A stretch of 64,000 bases of DNA from Clostridium sp. 12(A) (GTDB lineage: Bacteria > Bacillota > Clostridia > Lachnospirales > Lachnospiraceae). Below the pieces are notes generated by a model, which saw only the letters and a list, made by a program, of their open reading frames with translations, was not told where the DNA came from and did no database searches. Below, piece by piece: positions 16,218 through 25,220 of this stretch (positions within the stretch are counted from its first letter, which is position 1; each line of letters begins with the position of its first letter). The position numbers and the translations under genes were made by a program. The stretch covers positions 310,001-374,000 of the forward strand of contig JAGI01000003.1 of NCBI GenBank assembly GCA_000526575.1, in the 5' to 3' direction.

Positions 16218-18026
16218 ATGCAGGCTATCATTCTGGCCGCCGGAATGGGACGGCGTTTAAAAAAGCTGACGGAGCATCAGCCAAAATGTATGGTTTTAGT
16301 AAACCAGGTACCCTTAATCGAACGCATGTTAAAGCAACTGGATCACTATCACCTGGACCGAATTATCCTGGTGACTGGACATGAAGGCGAGACTTTAAAA
16401 TCCTTTACTGCTTCTTTATCCCTTCACACCCCAATTATCTTTATAGATAATCCAGTATATCAGACCACCAATAACATATATTCCCTGTATCTGGCAAAGG
16501 AACACCTTCTTCGCGATGATACCATTTTACTGGAATCCGACCTGATTTTTGAACAGGAAGTCCTGACACAGATTGTACATAATCCCTATCCCAACCTGGC
16601 GCTGGTGGCTCCCTTTGAAAGCTGGATGGACGGAACCGTAGTTCTTTTGGATCAACAGGATAACATCACCAAGTTCTTAACAAGAAAAGATTTCCGGTTT
16701 GAAGACATTCATACCTATTATAAAACAGTCAATATTTATAAGTTCAGCAAAAGCTTTTCCGAGACTCATTACGTCCCATTTTTGGAAGCCTACAGCAAGG
16801 CACTGGGAAATAACGAATATTACGAGCAGGTACTAAAGGTCATTTCTTTACTGGACGATCATGACTTAAAAGCTACCCGCCTGGAAAATGGATTCTGGTA
16901 TGAGATCGACGACGAGCAGGATCTGGACATTGCGGAATCTATCTTTACGGATTCCCAAAGCAGGCTCTCAAGGATTTCCAGCCGGTACGGTGGCTTCTGG
17001 CGATATCCAGGCCTTCTTGATTTTTGTTATCTGGTGAATCCATACTTTCCTAACAGCCGTCTCATGGGAGAAATAAAAGCCAGCTTTGAAGCCTTGTGCA
17101 CAAGCTACCCTTCCGGTCTGGAGGTCAACAATCTTTTGGCTGCCAAGTCCCTGGGACTTAACAGAGATCATGTACTGACTGGTAATGGTGCCGCAGAGCT
17201 TATAAGGCCCCTCCTTCGTTCCTTTCAAAATGGGGTGGGCATCATAAAGCCTTCCTTTGAGGAGTACGGAAACTGTGCCAAGCTCCCCATTCCTTTTACG
17301 GTCACCACTCCTGATTTTTCCTATACCGTAAAGGATCTTATGGAATTTTACAAAGACAAGGAAATGGATGCCCTTGTACTGGTAAATCCGGAAAATCCTA
17401 CGGGGAATTACATAAAAAAAGACGATGTTATTTCTCTCCTGGATTTCTGTGCAGAGAAAAGTACCTATTTAATTCTGGATGAATCCTTCCTGGACTTTTC
17501 TTCCGCGGAAGATGATCCCTCCTTAATGAATCAGGATATCCTGGATGCTTATCCAAATCTGATTCTGATTAAAAGCATTTCAAAATCCTATGGGGTACCC
17601 GGTCTGAGACTCGGAATCCTGGCCTGCAGCGATCCGTCTGTCACTGGTCTTGTAAGAAAGGAACTGCCTGTATGGAATATCAATTCCCTGGCGGAATATT
17701 TTTTACAGATTTTTGAAAAGTACCAGTCCGATTACAAGGAAGCTTTACGGAAGTTCAAGGAAACAAGGACTCTGATGTATGAGGAACTCCGTTCCATCCG
17801 TCAGCTAAAGCTTTATCCCTCGGAAGCCAATTTTATACTCTGCGAGATCACAGACGGCTGTTCTGCTTCTCAGATTTCAGAGCTTTTGTTAAACCGTTAT
17901 AACATCTTAGTAAAAGACTTATCCCACAAGTCAGGCATGGAAGGTAGAGAGTTTATACGCATTGCAATCCGCACTAAAGAAGATAATAAGCGGCTGGCTG
18001 ATGCGCTGAAACATATATTGCGATAA
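16218..18026 (+). CDS. Fused LicC/PntC-like cytidylyltransferase and class I/II aminotransferase
   Basis: 602 aa. Residues ~1-240 are a sugar-nucleotidyltransferase fold with the LAAGMGRRLKKLT loop (6-18) and metal-site ESDLIF, closest in layout to LicC-type CTP:phosphocholine cytidylyltransferases (NNIYSLYLAKE, then WYEIDDEQDL at the end). Residues ~245-602 are a PLP aminotransferase of the HisC/CobD type (GNGAAELIRPL; PLP Lys K456 in SISKSYG; GLRLG). Fusion of a cytidylyltransferase to a transaminase is known in phosphonate headgroup synthesis (PntC-AEPT), but no PEP mutase is encoded here. It likely builds and activates a CDP-linked amino-alcohol or aminophosphonate headgroup. GGAGA precedes the ATG; the methyltransferase gene follows by 17 bp. 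Confidence 0.85.
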   Translation: MQAIILAAGMGRRLKKLTEHQPKCMVLVNQVPLIERMLKQLDHYHLDRIILVTGHEGETLKSFTASLSLHTPIIFIDNPVYQTTNNIYSLYLAKEHLLRDDTILLESDLIFEQEVLTQIVHNPYPNLALVAPFESWMDGTVVLLDQQDNITKFLTRKDFRFEDIHTYYKTVNIYKFSKSFSETHYVPFLEAYSKALGNNEYYEQVLKVISLLDDHDLKATRLENGFWYEIDDEQDLDIAESIFTDSQSRLSRISSRYGGFWRYPGLLDFCYLVNPYFPNSRLMGEIKASFEALCTSYPSGLEVNNLLAAKSLGLNRDHVLTGNGAAELIRPLLRSFQNGVGIIKPSFEEYGNCAKLPIPFTVTTPDFSYTVKDLMEFYKDKEMDALVLVNPENPTGNYIKKDDVISLLDFCAEKSTYLILDESFLDFSSAEDDPSLMNQDILDAYPNLILIKSISKSYGVPGLRLGILACSDPSVTGLVRKELPVWNINSLAEYFLQIFEKYQSDYKEALRKFKETRTLMYEELRSIRQLKLYPSEANFILCEITDGCSASQISELLLNRYNILVKDLSHKSGMEGREFIRIAIRTKEDNKRLADALKHILR

Positions 18027-18043
18027 TAAAGGAGGCAACAAAC

Positions 18044-18625
18044 ATGAATACAATGGAAACAAACAAAGAAACCTGGAAACAAATATGGACCCGTAAGGGC
18101 AATGCAGACAGTACCGTAACCGACTTACTTGCCTACGATGGATACGAGGCAACCCAGGTAGATATGGAAGAAGTAGCAAAACAGGTTATAAAAAGACTGG
18201 ATATCCGTAAGGAGGATAAGGTGTTAGAGGTAGGCTGCGGGGCCGGAGCACTTGCCCAGTACTTAGACTGCGATTATGTGGGCATTGATTACTCCCCCAC
18301 TCTCGTTAAAAAGCATATTGAGATCCTGAATCACTCAGTCCTTACCGGAGAGGCTGCTGACCTGCCTTTTAAGGATAAATCCTTTGATAAAGTCATCTGC
18401 TATGGCGTCTATCTCTATTTTGACAACAAGGATTACGCCAAGGCTGCCACCGAAGAGCTGTTACGCGTGGCTAAAAAAGGTGTGTTAATCGGAGAAATCC
18501 CCATGCGTTCCCACAGGGATGAGCATCTGTTATTTGTAAAGGATGATTTTAAAGGCTGGGATCTCAGCGACGGTTTTTATGACCCCTACCGTAAGGACCG
18601 CTTCAATGCAGTTTATATGTTTTAG
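18044..18625 (+). CDS. Class I SAM-dependent methyltransferase
   Basis: 193 aa. Motif I (VLEVGCGAGALAQYL) and the acidic motif (YVGIDYSP) of the Rossmann methyltransferase fold are clear; the post-motif segments DLPFKDKSFDKVICYGV and LLRVAKKGVLIGEIP follow in order. Substrate not predictable from sequence. In operon with the cytidylyltransferase-aminotransferase fusion (AAGGAGG RBS in the 17-bp gap), so it probably methylates that pathway's amine or a related headgroup. It is short, with no extra substrate domain. Confidence 0.85.
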   Translation: MNTMETNKETWKQIWTRKGNADSTVTDLLAYDGYEATQVDMEEVAKQVIKRLDIRKEDKVLEVGCGAGALAQYLDCDYVGIDYSPTLVKKHIEILNHSVLTGEAADLPFKDKSFDKVICYGVYLYFDNKDYAKAATEELLRVAKKGVLIGEIPMRSHRDEHLLFVKDDFKGWDLSDGFYDPYRKDRFNAVYMF

Positions 18626-18654
18626 AAATAAATAATTATATATAGAAGCAACAA

Positions 18655-18696
18655 CAAAAAAGGCAGCGGTCAGTCTATCTGAGCGTTGCCTTTTTT
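18655..18696 (+). terminator. Intrinsic terminator of the methyltransferase operon
   Basis: AAAAAAGGCA-type stem (from 18655) pairs with TGCCTTTTTT ending at 18696; a T6 run follows the stem on the plus strand. Confidence 0.85.
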
Positions 18697-18980
18697 AGAC
18701 AATTTCTTTTTATGAAAACCTAATATTTATTTATAAAATTACTATGGTAATATTTCTAAAAATGATTATAATGATGGTAATACTCATTAATGACGTCCAA
18801 ACAAAAATACATTACAAATCATCCTACCTGGAATGATAAAGGAGACATTATTTTAATTCTATTATGTTAAGTCATATTCCTATTTTTCAATGTGTTTATT
18901 TTCATCTACACAATCTTCCCAATATTAAATCTATTTCATTCTATACAGTCAAAAACGGTACTTTTATCCACTAAAAAAGG
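18697..18980. other. AT-rich intergenic stretch, no gene seen
   Basis: About 280 bp between the operon terminator and the left inverted repeat of the recombinase unit. No open frame with a ribosome binding site on either strand and no clear structured RNA. Markedly AT-rich relative to the flanking genes, as often seen beside integrated elements. Confidence 0.6.
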
Positions 18981-18997
18981 CGCAGTTTAACTAAAAC
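18981..18997 (+). repeat. Left copy of 17-bp inverted repeat flanking the recombinase
   Basis: CGCAGTTTAACTAAAAC, the exact reverse complement of 20386-20402. Similarity stops at both ends, so it is a discrete 17-bp unit. It lies 188 bp before the recombinase start. Confidence 0.9.
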
Positions 18998-19185
18998 CAC
19001 GCCGCAACTTTCAGACAAATTTCGACATCTTTCATTATATAATATCGGTTTATTGTTTGTCAATCCTAACAAAAATAGTATTGATGATAGAATTCAAACA
19101 CTTAAAAATGAAAGATGCAAAGTATTTTTGGCGAAATTCACAACATTCGCCGTCAAAAATTACGTCAAAAAGGAGAATTATAGCA

Positions 19186-20346
19186 ATGCCGCGCAGAGGT
19201 GAAAATATATATAAGCGAAAAGACGGGCGCTGGGAAGGCCGACAGCAAAAGGCTACTGGCAAATACCAGTACTTTTACGGAAAAAGTTATCGAGAAGTGA
19301 AAGAAAAAATGAGATTATTTATAGAAAATAACAAATTATCAGACAATGCAACAGGAAGTTCTATTCCTGATGCGGTAGAGCTTTTAAAAAACTGGTTGGA
19401 ATGCGAAGCGGTCAATCGAGTAAAGCCCTCTACCTATGAAAGTTATTATAATTGTTTAAACAAATATATTATTCCATTTTATTTAGAAAATGACTGCGAA
19501 GAAATTACAGAAGAATCTGTAACGTTATTCGTAAAAGAAATGAAGGAAGAAGCCTCCATCTCCGATGCTTATAAGAAAAAGATTCTTGCTGTCTTTAAAA
19601 CAGCATTAAAAGAAATACTTACAAACCACAAAGACTCTTCCAGTATTCTTCAGGCAGTGAAACTACCTAAAACAGAACAAAAAGAGGTAGAGATCTTTAC
19701 AATGAAAGAACAAAGAAGTATAGAATGGGCAGCCATTAATTTTGAAGATAAACGTGCACTCGGAATCATACTCTGCATATACACCGGCATTCGTCTTGGT
19801 GAACTTTGTGCCTTAAAGTGGAGTGATTTCGACTTAGAAGCTGCGACGATGTCCATAAAGCGTACCGTGACTCGTACAAAAAACTTTAAAAAGCAGGAAA
19901 ACAAAACGTTGCTGAATGTTGGTACTCCAAAGAGCCGGACTTCCATAAGAAAAATACCCCTTCCAGCATTCCTTGTAACAATTGCAAAGGATTTCATCTT
20001 AGCTGGAGACAAGGAAGATTATTATATATTATCAGGCAGCAATCTTCCCATTGATCCCAGGGCATACCAGAAGTTATATAAAAGGGTTCTTAAAAAGGCC
20101 GGTGTCAAGGACCGGAAATTTCATTCAACCCGACATACCTTTGCTACCAGGGCCCTGGAACTTCACGTGGATATCAAGACTGTTAGCGAAATATTAGGCC
20201 ATTCTAATGTAGCAATTACCATGAACGTCTATGCGCATTCCCTTATGGAACAGAAAAAAATAGCCATCGATAAGTTTAATGATATGCACCTTACCAGCAT
20301 GAAGCAACATTCATTCGCCGTCGAAACTTCCGTCATCACTGCATAA
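19186..20346 (+). CDS. Tyrosine recombinase / phage-type integrase
   Basis: 386 aa from ATG 19186 (AAGGAG upstream; a longer in-frame extension lacks an RBS). An N-terminal arm-binding AP2-like domain (RRGENIYKRKDGRWEGR, ~3-45) precedes a core-binding SAM-like domain (~60-160) and the catalytic domain. All catalytic residues are visible: R203 (YTGIRLGELC), K249 region (GTPKSR), H313 and R316 (HSTRH), H339 (LGHS) and nucleophile Y349 (MNVYAHS). The arm-binding domain is typical of integrases of conjugative elements and prophages rather than XerC/D. No phage or conjugation genes accompany it. It appears active. Confidence 0.93.
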   Translation: MPRRGENIYKRKDGRWEGRQQKATGKYQYFYGKSYREVKEKMRLFIENNKLSDNATGSSIPDAVELLKNWLECEAVNRVKPSTYESYYNCLNKYIIPFYLENDCEEITEESVTLFVKEMKEEASISDAYKKKILAVFKTALKEILTNHKDSSSILQAVKLPKTEQKEVEIFTMKEQRSIEWAAINFEDKRALGIILCIYTGIRLGELCALKWSDFDLEAATMSIKRTVTRTKNFKKQENKTLLNVGTPKSRTSIRKIPLPAFLVTIAKDFILAGDKEDYYILSGSNLPIDPRAYQKLYKRVLKKAGVKDRKFHSTRHTFATRALELHVDIKTVSEILGHSNVAITMNVYAHSLMEQKKIAIDKFNDMHLTSMKQHSFAVETSVITA

Positions 20347-20385
20347 TACTATGTAAAATCAAGGTTTTTTTGCCATAGTGCCACA

Positions 20386-20402
20386 GTTTTAGTTAAACTG
20401 CG
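20386..20402 (-). repeat. Right copy of 17-bp inverted repeat flanking the recombinase
   Basis: GTTTTAGTTAAACTGCG, exact reverse complement of 18981-18997, 40 bp after the recombinase stop and 91 bp before the chemotaxis receptor ATG. Confidence 0.9.
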
Positions 20403-20492
20403 AATCCCATATGCACGCAATCTGATTTTTCTTGAAGAACAAATTGAAGCAATCGTACATAAGAAAAAGACCAATAACAGGAGGTTCAAAGC

Positions 20493-22217
20493 ATGAAAAA
20501 TTTCAGGGATTACAGTATTACAAAAAAACTACTCACCGCTTTCCTTAGTGTAGTGCTGATGATGCTAGTCGTCGGAGGCGTGGGTATCTTTGGCATGATC
20601 CGCATCAATCAAATGGATACCTATTTATATGAGGAGCAGACAGCACCCATCAGCGAACTATTTGCATCAACCAAAAACCTTTACACTCTTCGTACAGATA
20701 TTAATGCGATTGTTGTTCATTCAGGAAGCCAATCTGAGCTTACAAAACTGGAGCAGGAATATCAGAATTCAAAAAAGGCATTTCTTGACAACGCAGCAGT
20801 ATACCGGAAAAGCATAAAATCTGATTCAACTTTGGCATTGCTTGATGAAGCGACCCAATTGTTTGAGCAGTCATACGATCCGATGATTCAGGCGTGTCTG
20901 GAGGCTGCAAAATCCGGAGATAGTATCTCTGCCTTATCTGCACTGAACCGTGATAGTGAAGCCATTCAGAAAATTTACGACAACATGGATCAGCTTATCA
21001 CCCTTCGTATGGATGCTGCGAAGCAGACAAGCCAAGGCAACGACAGCACCGCTGTGGTTCTAACGGTAATCCTGTGCATCATTGTGGCTTTGGGAACTAT
21101 TGCTGCTCTCTATTTAAGCTTTAGAATCTCTAAGATGATCAGTGATCCTATCGGTCAGGTAGTACTTGCTGCAAAGAAAATCGCTCTTGGTCATGTGGAT
21201 GTGGATTTAAAAGACATAGATTCCAAGGATGAAACCGGTCAGCTCGCCGATGCATTTACCCAGATGCTGAATGGAATCAGGGAGCAGGTGATGATTGCAG
21301 AAGAAATCAGCAATGGTGACTTCACTCAGGAAGTTCCCCTCCGTTCCGACGAAGATGTTCTTGGACTTGCTCTTCGAAAGATAGAAAATGACCTTAACCG
21401 CACTCTTTTACTTATTAATATTTCAGCCGACCAGGTAAATACCGGTGCGGAGCAGGTATCCTCTGCTGCCCAGGCCTTGGCTTCTGGTTCCACCGAGCAG
21501 GCGGCTACCGTAGAAGAGCTGAATGCTTCTATTACTACCATTGCTAAGCAGGCAGAGCACAACGCAGACAACGTCCGCCTGGCTTCCACCTATGTGGAAC
21601 AAAGCAGCAGCGGAGTCCTTGCAAGCAATGAATTTATGGAGAACTTAAACGAATCCATGAATAAAATTGGTACCGCCTCCGCAGAGATCTCCAATATTAC
21701 AAAGGTAATTGAAGATATCGCTTTCCAGACAAACATTCTAGCCTTAAATGCAGCCATAGAAGCAGCACGTGCCGGGGATGCCGGTAAAGGCTTTGCAGTT
21801 GTTGCTGACGAAGTACGAAACCTTGCCATTAAATCTGCAGAAGCAGCCAAAGAAACTGGTATCCTTATCACTCATTCCGTAGAAGCCGTTTCCGAAGGGG
21901 AACAGATGGCGACTGAAACCTCCAGAATCTTAAAAGAAGTACAGGAAAAATCCAAGCTGGTGGAGCAGGCAATACAGGAAATTGAATCAGCCTCAAGCAA
22001 CCAGGTGGCAGCCATTGAAGAGATCAATCAGGGCCTGTCACAGGTATCTGCAGTCATTCAGACAAACGCAGCAACCGCAGAAGAAAGCTCTGCCTCCAGT
22101 GAAGAGCTGGCTGCACAGGCACAGACGTTACAGCAGGAAGTCGGAAAGTTCAAGCTCAATAAAAACACTTCCTTACAATCCAGTTTATCCCCTGCTTTTG
22201 GTTTAGGAAAATACTAA
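20493..22217 (+). CDS. Methyl-accepting chemotaxis protein with four-helix-bundle sensor
   Basis: 574 aa. TM1 (~11-33), a periplasmic-side 4HB_MCP helical sensor (~35-185), TM2 (~187-209), a HAMP domain (~210-262) and a long cytoplasmic signalling coiled coil. The tip motif that docks CheA/CheW is intact ([20 protein letters not shown]). C-terminal [13 protein letters not shown] is the usual methylation-region helix. No CheBR-binding pentapeptide at the C-terminus. AGGAGG precedes the ATG. Monocistronic, ended by the hairpin at 22262-22301. Confidence 0.95.
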   Translation: MKNFRDYSITKKLLTAFLSVVLMMLVVGGVGIFGMIRINQMDTYLYEEQTAPISELFASTKNLYTLRTDINAIVVHSGSQSELTKLEQEYQNSKKAFLDNAAVYRKSIKSDSTLALLDEATQLFEQSYDPMIQACLEAAKSGDSISALSALNRDSEAIQKIYDNMDQLITLRMDAAKQTSQGNDSTAVVLTVILCIIVALGTIAALYLSFRISKMISDPIGQVVLAAKKIALGHVDVDLKDIDSKDETGQLADAFTQMLNGIREQVMIAEEISNGDFTQEVPLRSDEDVLGLALRKIENDLNRTLLLINISADQVNTGAEQVSSAAQALASGSTEQAATVEELNASITTIAKQAEHNADNVRLASTYVEQSSSGVLASNEFMENLNESMNKIGTASAEISNITKVIEDIAFQTNILALNAAIEAARAGDAGKGFAVVADEVRNLAIKSAEAAKETGILITHSVEAVSEGEQMATETSRILKEVQEKSKLVEQAIQEIESASSNQVAAIEEINQGLSQVSAVIQTNAATAEESSASSEELAAQAQTLQQEVGKFKLNKNTSLQSSLSPAFGLGKY

Positions 22218-22261
22218 TAGCGAAATAACAGGATACATATTAAATACAAATATTACATAAA

Positions 22262-22301
22262 AGCGTAGAATCCCGGCCCTTAACGGTCCTTATTCTACGC
22301 T
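22262..22301 (+). terminator. Bidirectional terminator between convergent genes
   Basis: AGCGTAGAAT (22262-22271) pairs with ATTCTACGCT (22292-22301), with TTTCTTTAT after the stem on the plus strand and CTTTTAT on the minus strand. It serves the chemotaxis receptor and the ABC-F gene. Confidence 0.8.
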
Positions 22302-22305
22302 TTCT

Positions 22306-24192
22306 TTATACCATATCTTCTCCAAACGCAGTCTCAAACCATTCCATACACCATCTGGTCCATTCTTCCTGAGCCTTATCCCGTTCCTCTGCAATCTGCT
22401 GATAAGTAAGGGCTTCCTCCCACTCCATACCATTCCAGAACTCCTGAGAATTGATCCAGGCCGTTTTTAATTCTTCCAGACGCTCTGACAGTTCTTCCAC
22501 CCTGTTTCTTGCCGGTACCAGCTTTTCAAGGACTAGGCCCAGCTTCCAATCCAGGTATGCTTCCTCTGTGGAAATCTCCTTTAACCGATGTCGTTCAGCT
22601 TTTGGTACTGCCCTCATGCCGGCAATCAAGGCCTGCTCTTCCGCCTTCACTCTGGCTGCGATTCCTTCCCCATTCTCTGCTTTTCGGCTTCGTTCCAGGT
22701 AATGCTCATAGCCAAAAGGATAATAAAATACAGATTGTCCTTCAAAAAGCAAAATAGATTCGGCCAGACGACTTAAAAAGTACCGGTCATGAGATACAAA
22801 TAAAATAGTTCCCGTATAGCTCATAAAGGCAGATTCCAGTGTTTCCTTCGCCTTGATATCCATATGATTGGTGGGCTCATCAAGTATCAGGAAATTAGGT
22901 CTGCTCTGTAAAAGCTCCATGAGCACAAGCCTCGCCTTTTCTCCGCCTGATAAGGAATTTACTGGCTTCATGGCCTCTTTTCCACCAAATAGATAAGCCC
23001 CCAAAATGCTCCTCACTTCTTTCTCCGTCAGAGAAGGAAATAAATCGTGGAAATGCTCTGCCACGCTTTTCGCAGAAGTTATTTCTGAAGAATGCTGATC
23101 AAAGTAACCAATGGTAATCTGATTGCCAATGGAATACTCCCCGGACACCTTTGAAATCAGTCCAGCGACTGTTTTTAAAAAGGTGGTTTTTCCGGCTCCA
23201 TTTGGTCCAAGAATTCCGATCTTCTGCCCCCTGCGGATTCTCATGGTCAGTTCCGCAATCGGCCTGTCGTATCCTATTTTTAGATGCTCTGATTCAAAGA
23301 CCCACTTGCTGCCCAGGATTGCCGGTTCTATGGCACCGGTAAATATATGGGCTTCATCCTCCATGGGCTTTTCTACCAGTTGAATCCGCTCCGCTGCCTT
23401 TTTCTTGGCTCTTGCAAAGGCTGCCTTGCTTGGCTTATTCTTAAACCGCTCCACCAATGCATTTAAGCGGTTGATTTCCTCCTGCTGCCTTTCGTATTCT
23501 TTCGTTTTGATTCGAATATACTTTTTCTTCTCTTCCCGGTAATGAGTGTAGCTGCCGGGATACTTCGTAAGCCTTTTTCCTGAAAGTTCATAGACCACTG
23601 ACACGGTCTGGTCCAGAAAAAAGCGGTCGTGAGATACCATTACCACGGATTTCTCATACTGCTTCATATACTGTTCCAGCCATTCTACGGTCTGAATATC
23701 CAGATGATTGGTGGGCTCGTCCAAAAGGAGGATATCAGGCTTTTGAAGCAAAAGGCTGATCAGTGCAATCTTTGTCTGCTCACCCCCGGAAAAATCGGCT
23801 ATTTTTCTTTTTTTGTCCTCTTTTAAAAATCCAAAGCCTGTAAATAACCTGTCATATTCCCTCTCATATGCAAACCTCTCCATGGAGAAGGTGTCCTTAA
23901 AAGGACAAGAGGATAACAGTTCTTCCTCCACAGTCCTGTCTTTCTCTATAAAAGCCTGCTGCTTTAAATATCCTATGGTTGGTTTTCTGGATGTAACAAT
24001 GCCCGGACCATTTCTCTTATCATCCCGGTCTAAGGTGATTTCTCCGGCAATCAATTTTAAAAGGGTGGTTTTTCCGGCCCCATTGCTGCCCACCACCGCT
24101 ATTTTTTCATTTCCCCGTATCTCAAAATTGATATGTGACAAGATCAAATTGCCGCCTGCACTCACTGTCCCGTCTATGATTTGATACAACAT
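22306..24192 (-). CDS. ABC-F family ATPase
   Basis: 628 aa from ATG 24192 (GAGGAAA upstream; a 35-residue upstream extension has no RBS). Two ABC domains without membrane segments: Walker A GSNGAGKTT and GPNGAGKTT, signatures FSGGEQTK and LSGGEKAR, Walker B LLLDEPTNHLD and LILDEPTNHMD. The charged interdomain linker (~240-310) and a C-terminal helical extension (~530-628) follow the ribosome-associated YdiF/Uup layout rather than the shorter antibiotic-protection proteins. It likely acts on stalled ribosomes; a resistance role cannot be excluded. Confidence 0.9.
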   Translation of the reverse strand: MLYQIIDGTVSAGGNLILSHINFEIRGNEKIAVVGSNGAGKTTLLKLIAGEITLDRDDKRNGPGIVTSRKPTIGYLKQQAFIEKDRTVEEELLSSCPFKDTFSMERFAYEREYDRLFTGFGFLKEDKKRKIADFSGGEQTKIALISLLLQKPDILLLDEPTNHLDIQTVEWLEQYMKQYEKSVVMVSHDRFFLDQTVSVVYELSGKRLTKYPGSYTHYREEKKKYIRIKTKEYERQQEEINRLNALVERFKNKPSKAAFARAKKKAAERIQLVEKPMEDEAHIFTGAIEPAILGSKWVFESEHLKIGYDRPIAELTMRIRRGQKIGILGPNGAGKTTFLKTVAGLISKVSGEYSIGNQITIGYFDQHSSEITSAKSVAEHFHDLFPSLTEKEVRSILGAYLFGGKEAMKPVNSLSGGEKARLVLMELLQSRPNFLILDEPTNHMDIKAKETLESAFMSYTGTILFVSHDRYFLSRLAESILLFEGQSVFYYPFGYEHYLERSRKAENGEGIAARVKAEEQALIAGMRAVPKAERHRLKEISTEEAYLDWKLGLVLEKLVPARNRVEELSERLEELKTAWINSQEFWNGMEWEEALTYQQIAEERDKAQEEWTRWCMEWFETAFGEDMV

Positions 24193-24314
24193 TTTAATTT
24201 CCTCTGTTTTCTGATATTCCTTATTGTAACATAAATTGACGTTTTTGGGGCTATATTTTTCCAATTCTACATGCCTGCGAAGCTCAGACCCAGGCACAGA
24301 ATGAAGAGGGCAGC

Positions 24315-25199
24315 TTATTTCTTTTCCACAGCCACCCAGATTTCACAGGTGTAGGCGGGATTATTTACATCAGCAGATGGATACACCTCAAAATCCGTGC
24401 CGCCACAGGGACGGTAATCACTTCCCGGGAAGAATTCACTGTAAATTTGATGGTATAGCCTGTGAAATGCATCGGGCATCTTTCCCCTGCACTGAAAGAC
24501 TGCATAGGTATGAGACGGTATCTCCTCTACGGAAAATGCATCTTCTATCACCGATACGTTATGACAAGGAGTTCCTATGGCATATGGATAATTGGAATCC
24601 CCTGCGTCTTTTCCAAAGCTTGCACCAACAATGGAGTGATTAAACATAGAATCTTGCGGAATATATTGGCTCAGAGCCTCGATTGTTCCATCCTCATTGC
24701 ATTGACGCCAGAAGTCAGAGATATGGGTAAACGATAGCTCCTTTTCACTGGACAGCCCTGTCTTTTTGCAGATCATTGAAAACCCGTCCTTCGTTTCCAT
24801 CCTGTAATCTATAATCGTTCCTCCATCTAAGGATAACTTTACAGACAGACGGGAAAATGACTTTAAGCTGGCTCCATTTCGCGCCTGAGACGGGGATACT
24901 CCATGAAAGCGTGTAAAGGCACGGCTGAAGCTTTCCTGAGTGTCATAGCCGTATTTCACAGCAATATCAAGTATCCGGGTGTTGGAAGCCGCAAGCTCGC
25001 TGCCAGCTAAAGACAGCCTTCTCATACGGATATAATCACCCAGGGTATATCCGCATAAAATACGGAACACCCGCTGAAAATGAAAGCTTGATGAGTACGC
25101 CTGTTTTGCTATTTCATCAAATTTAAGTTCCTCGGTAATATGCGCCTCCATGTAATCCACAGCCTTTTGTATTCCGCTAATCCAATCCAACGCATTCAC
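24315..25199 (-). CDS. AraC family regulator with GyrI-like effector domain
   Basis: 294 aa. The double helix-turn-helix AraC domain is at the N-terminus (~8-106; SSSFHFQRVFRILCGYTLGDYIRMRR, read as two motifs), followed by a GyrI-like small-molecule-binding domain (~120-292). This Rob-like arrangement is common in multidrug- and stress-responsive activators. The frame opens with GTG at 25199, directly abutting AAAAGGAA; TTG at 25190 has better spacing and is a possible true start. It lies 21 bp after the serine hydrolase gene and 122 bp before the ABC-F start. Confidence 0.87.
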   Translation of the reverse strand: MNALDWISGIQKAVDYMEAHITEELKFDEIAKQAYSSSFHFQRVFRILCGYTLGDYIRMRRLSLAGSELAASNTRILDIAVKYGYDTQESFSRAFTRFHGVSPSQARNGASLKSFSRLSVKLSLDGGTIIDYRMETKDGFSMICKKTGLSSEKELSFTHISDFWRQCNEDGTIEALSQYIPQDSMFNHSIVGASFGKDAGDSNYPYAIGTPCHNVSVIEDAFSVEEIPSHTYAVFQCRGKMPDAFHRLYHQIYSEFFPGSDYRPCGGTDFEVYPSADVNNPAYTCEIWVAVEKK

Positions 25200-25220
25200 T
25201 TCCTTTTATTAAGAACCTTT

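Larger units (their letters stand above)
18981..20402 (+). mobile_element. Putative single-gene recombinase element bounded by inverted repeats
   Basis: A 1422-bp segment holds one intact tyrosine recombinase gene and is bounded by a perfect 17-bp inverted repeat. No excisionase, relaxase, cargo gene or obvious target-site duplication is visible. It may be an invertible cassette, a minimal integrating element, or the residue of a larger one. Confidence 0.5.

Noticed and set aside
18981-19005. Left inverted repeat as part of a simple terminator (GGCG...CGCC)
   Set aside because: The stem is only 4 bp with no T-run, while the 17-bp match to the other side of the recombinase is perfect.
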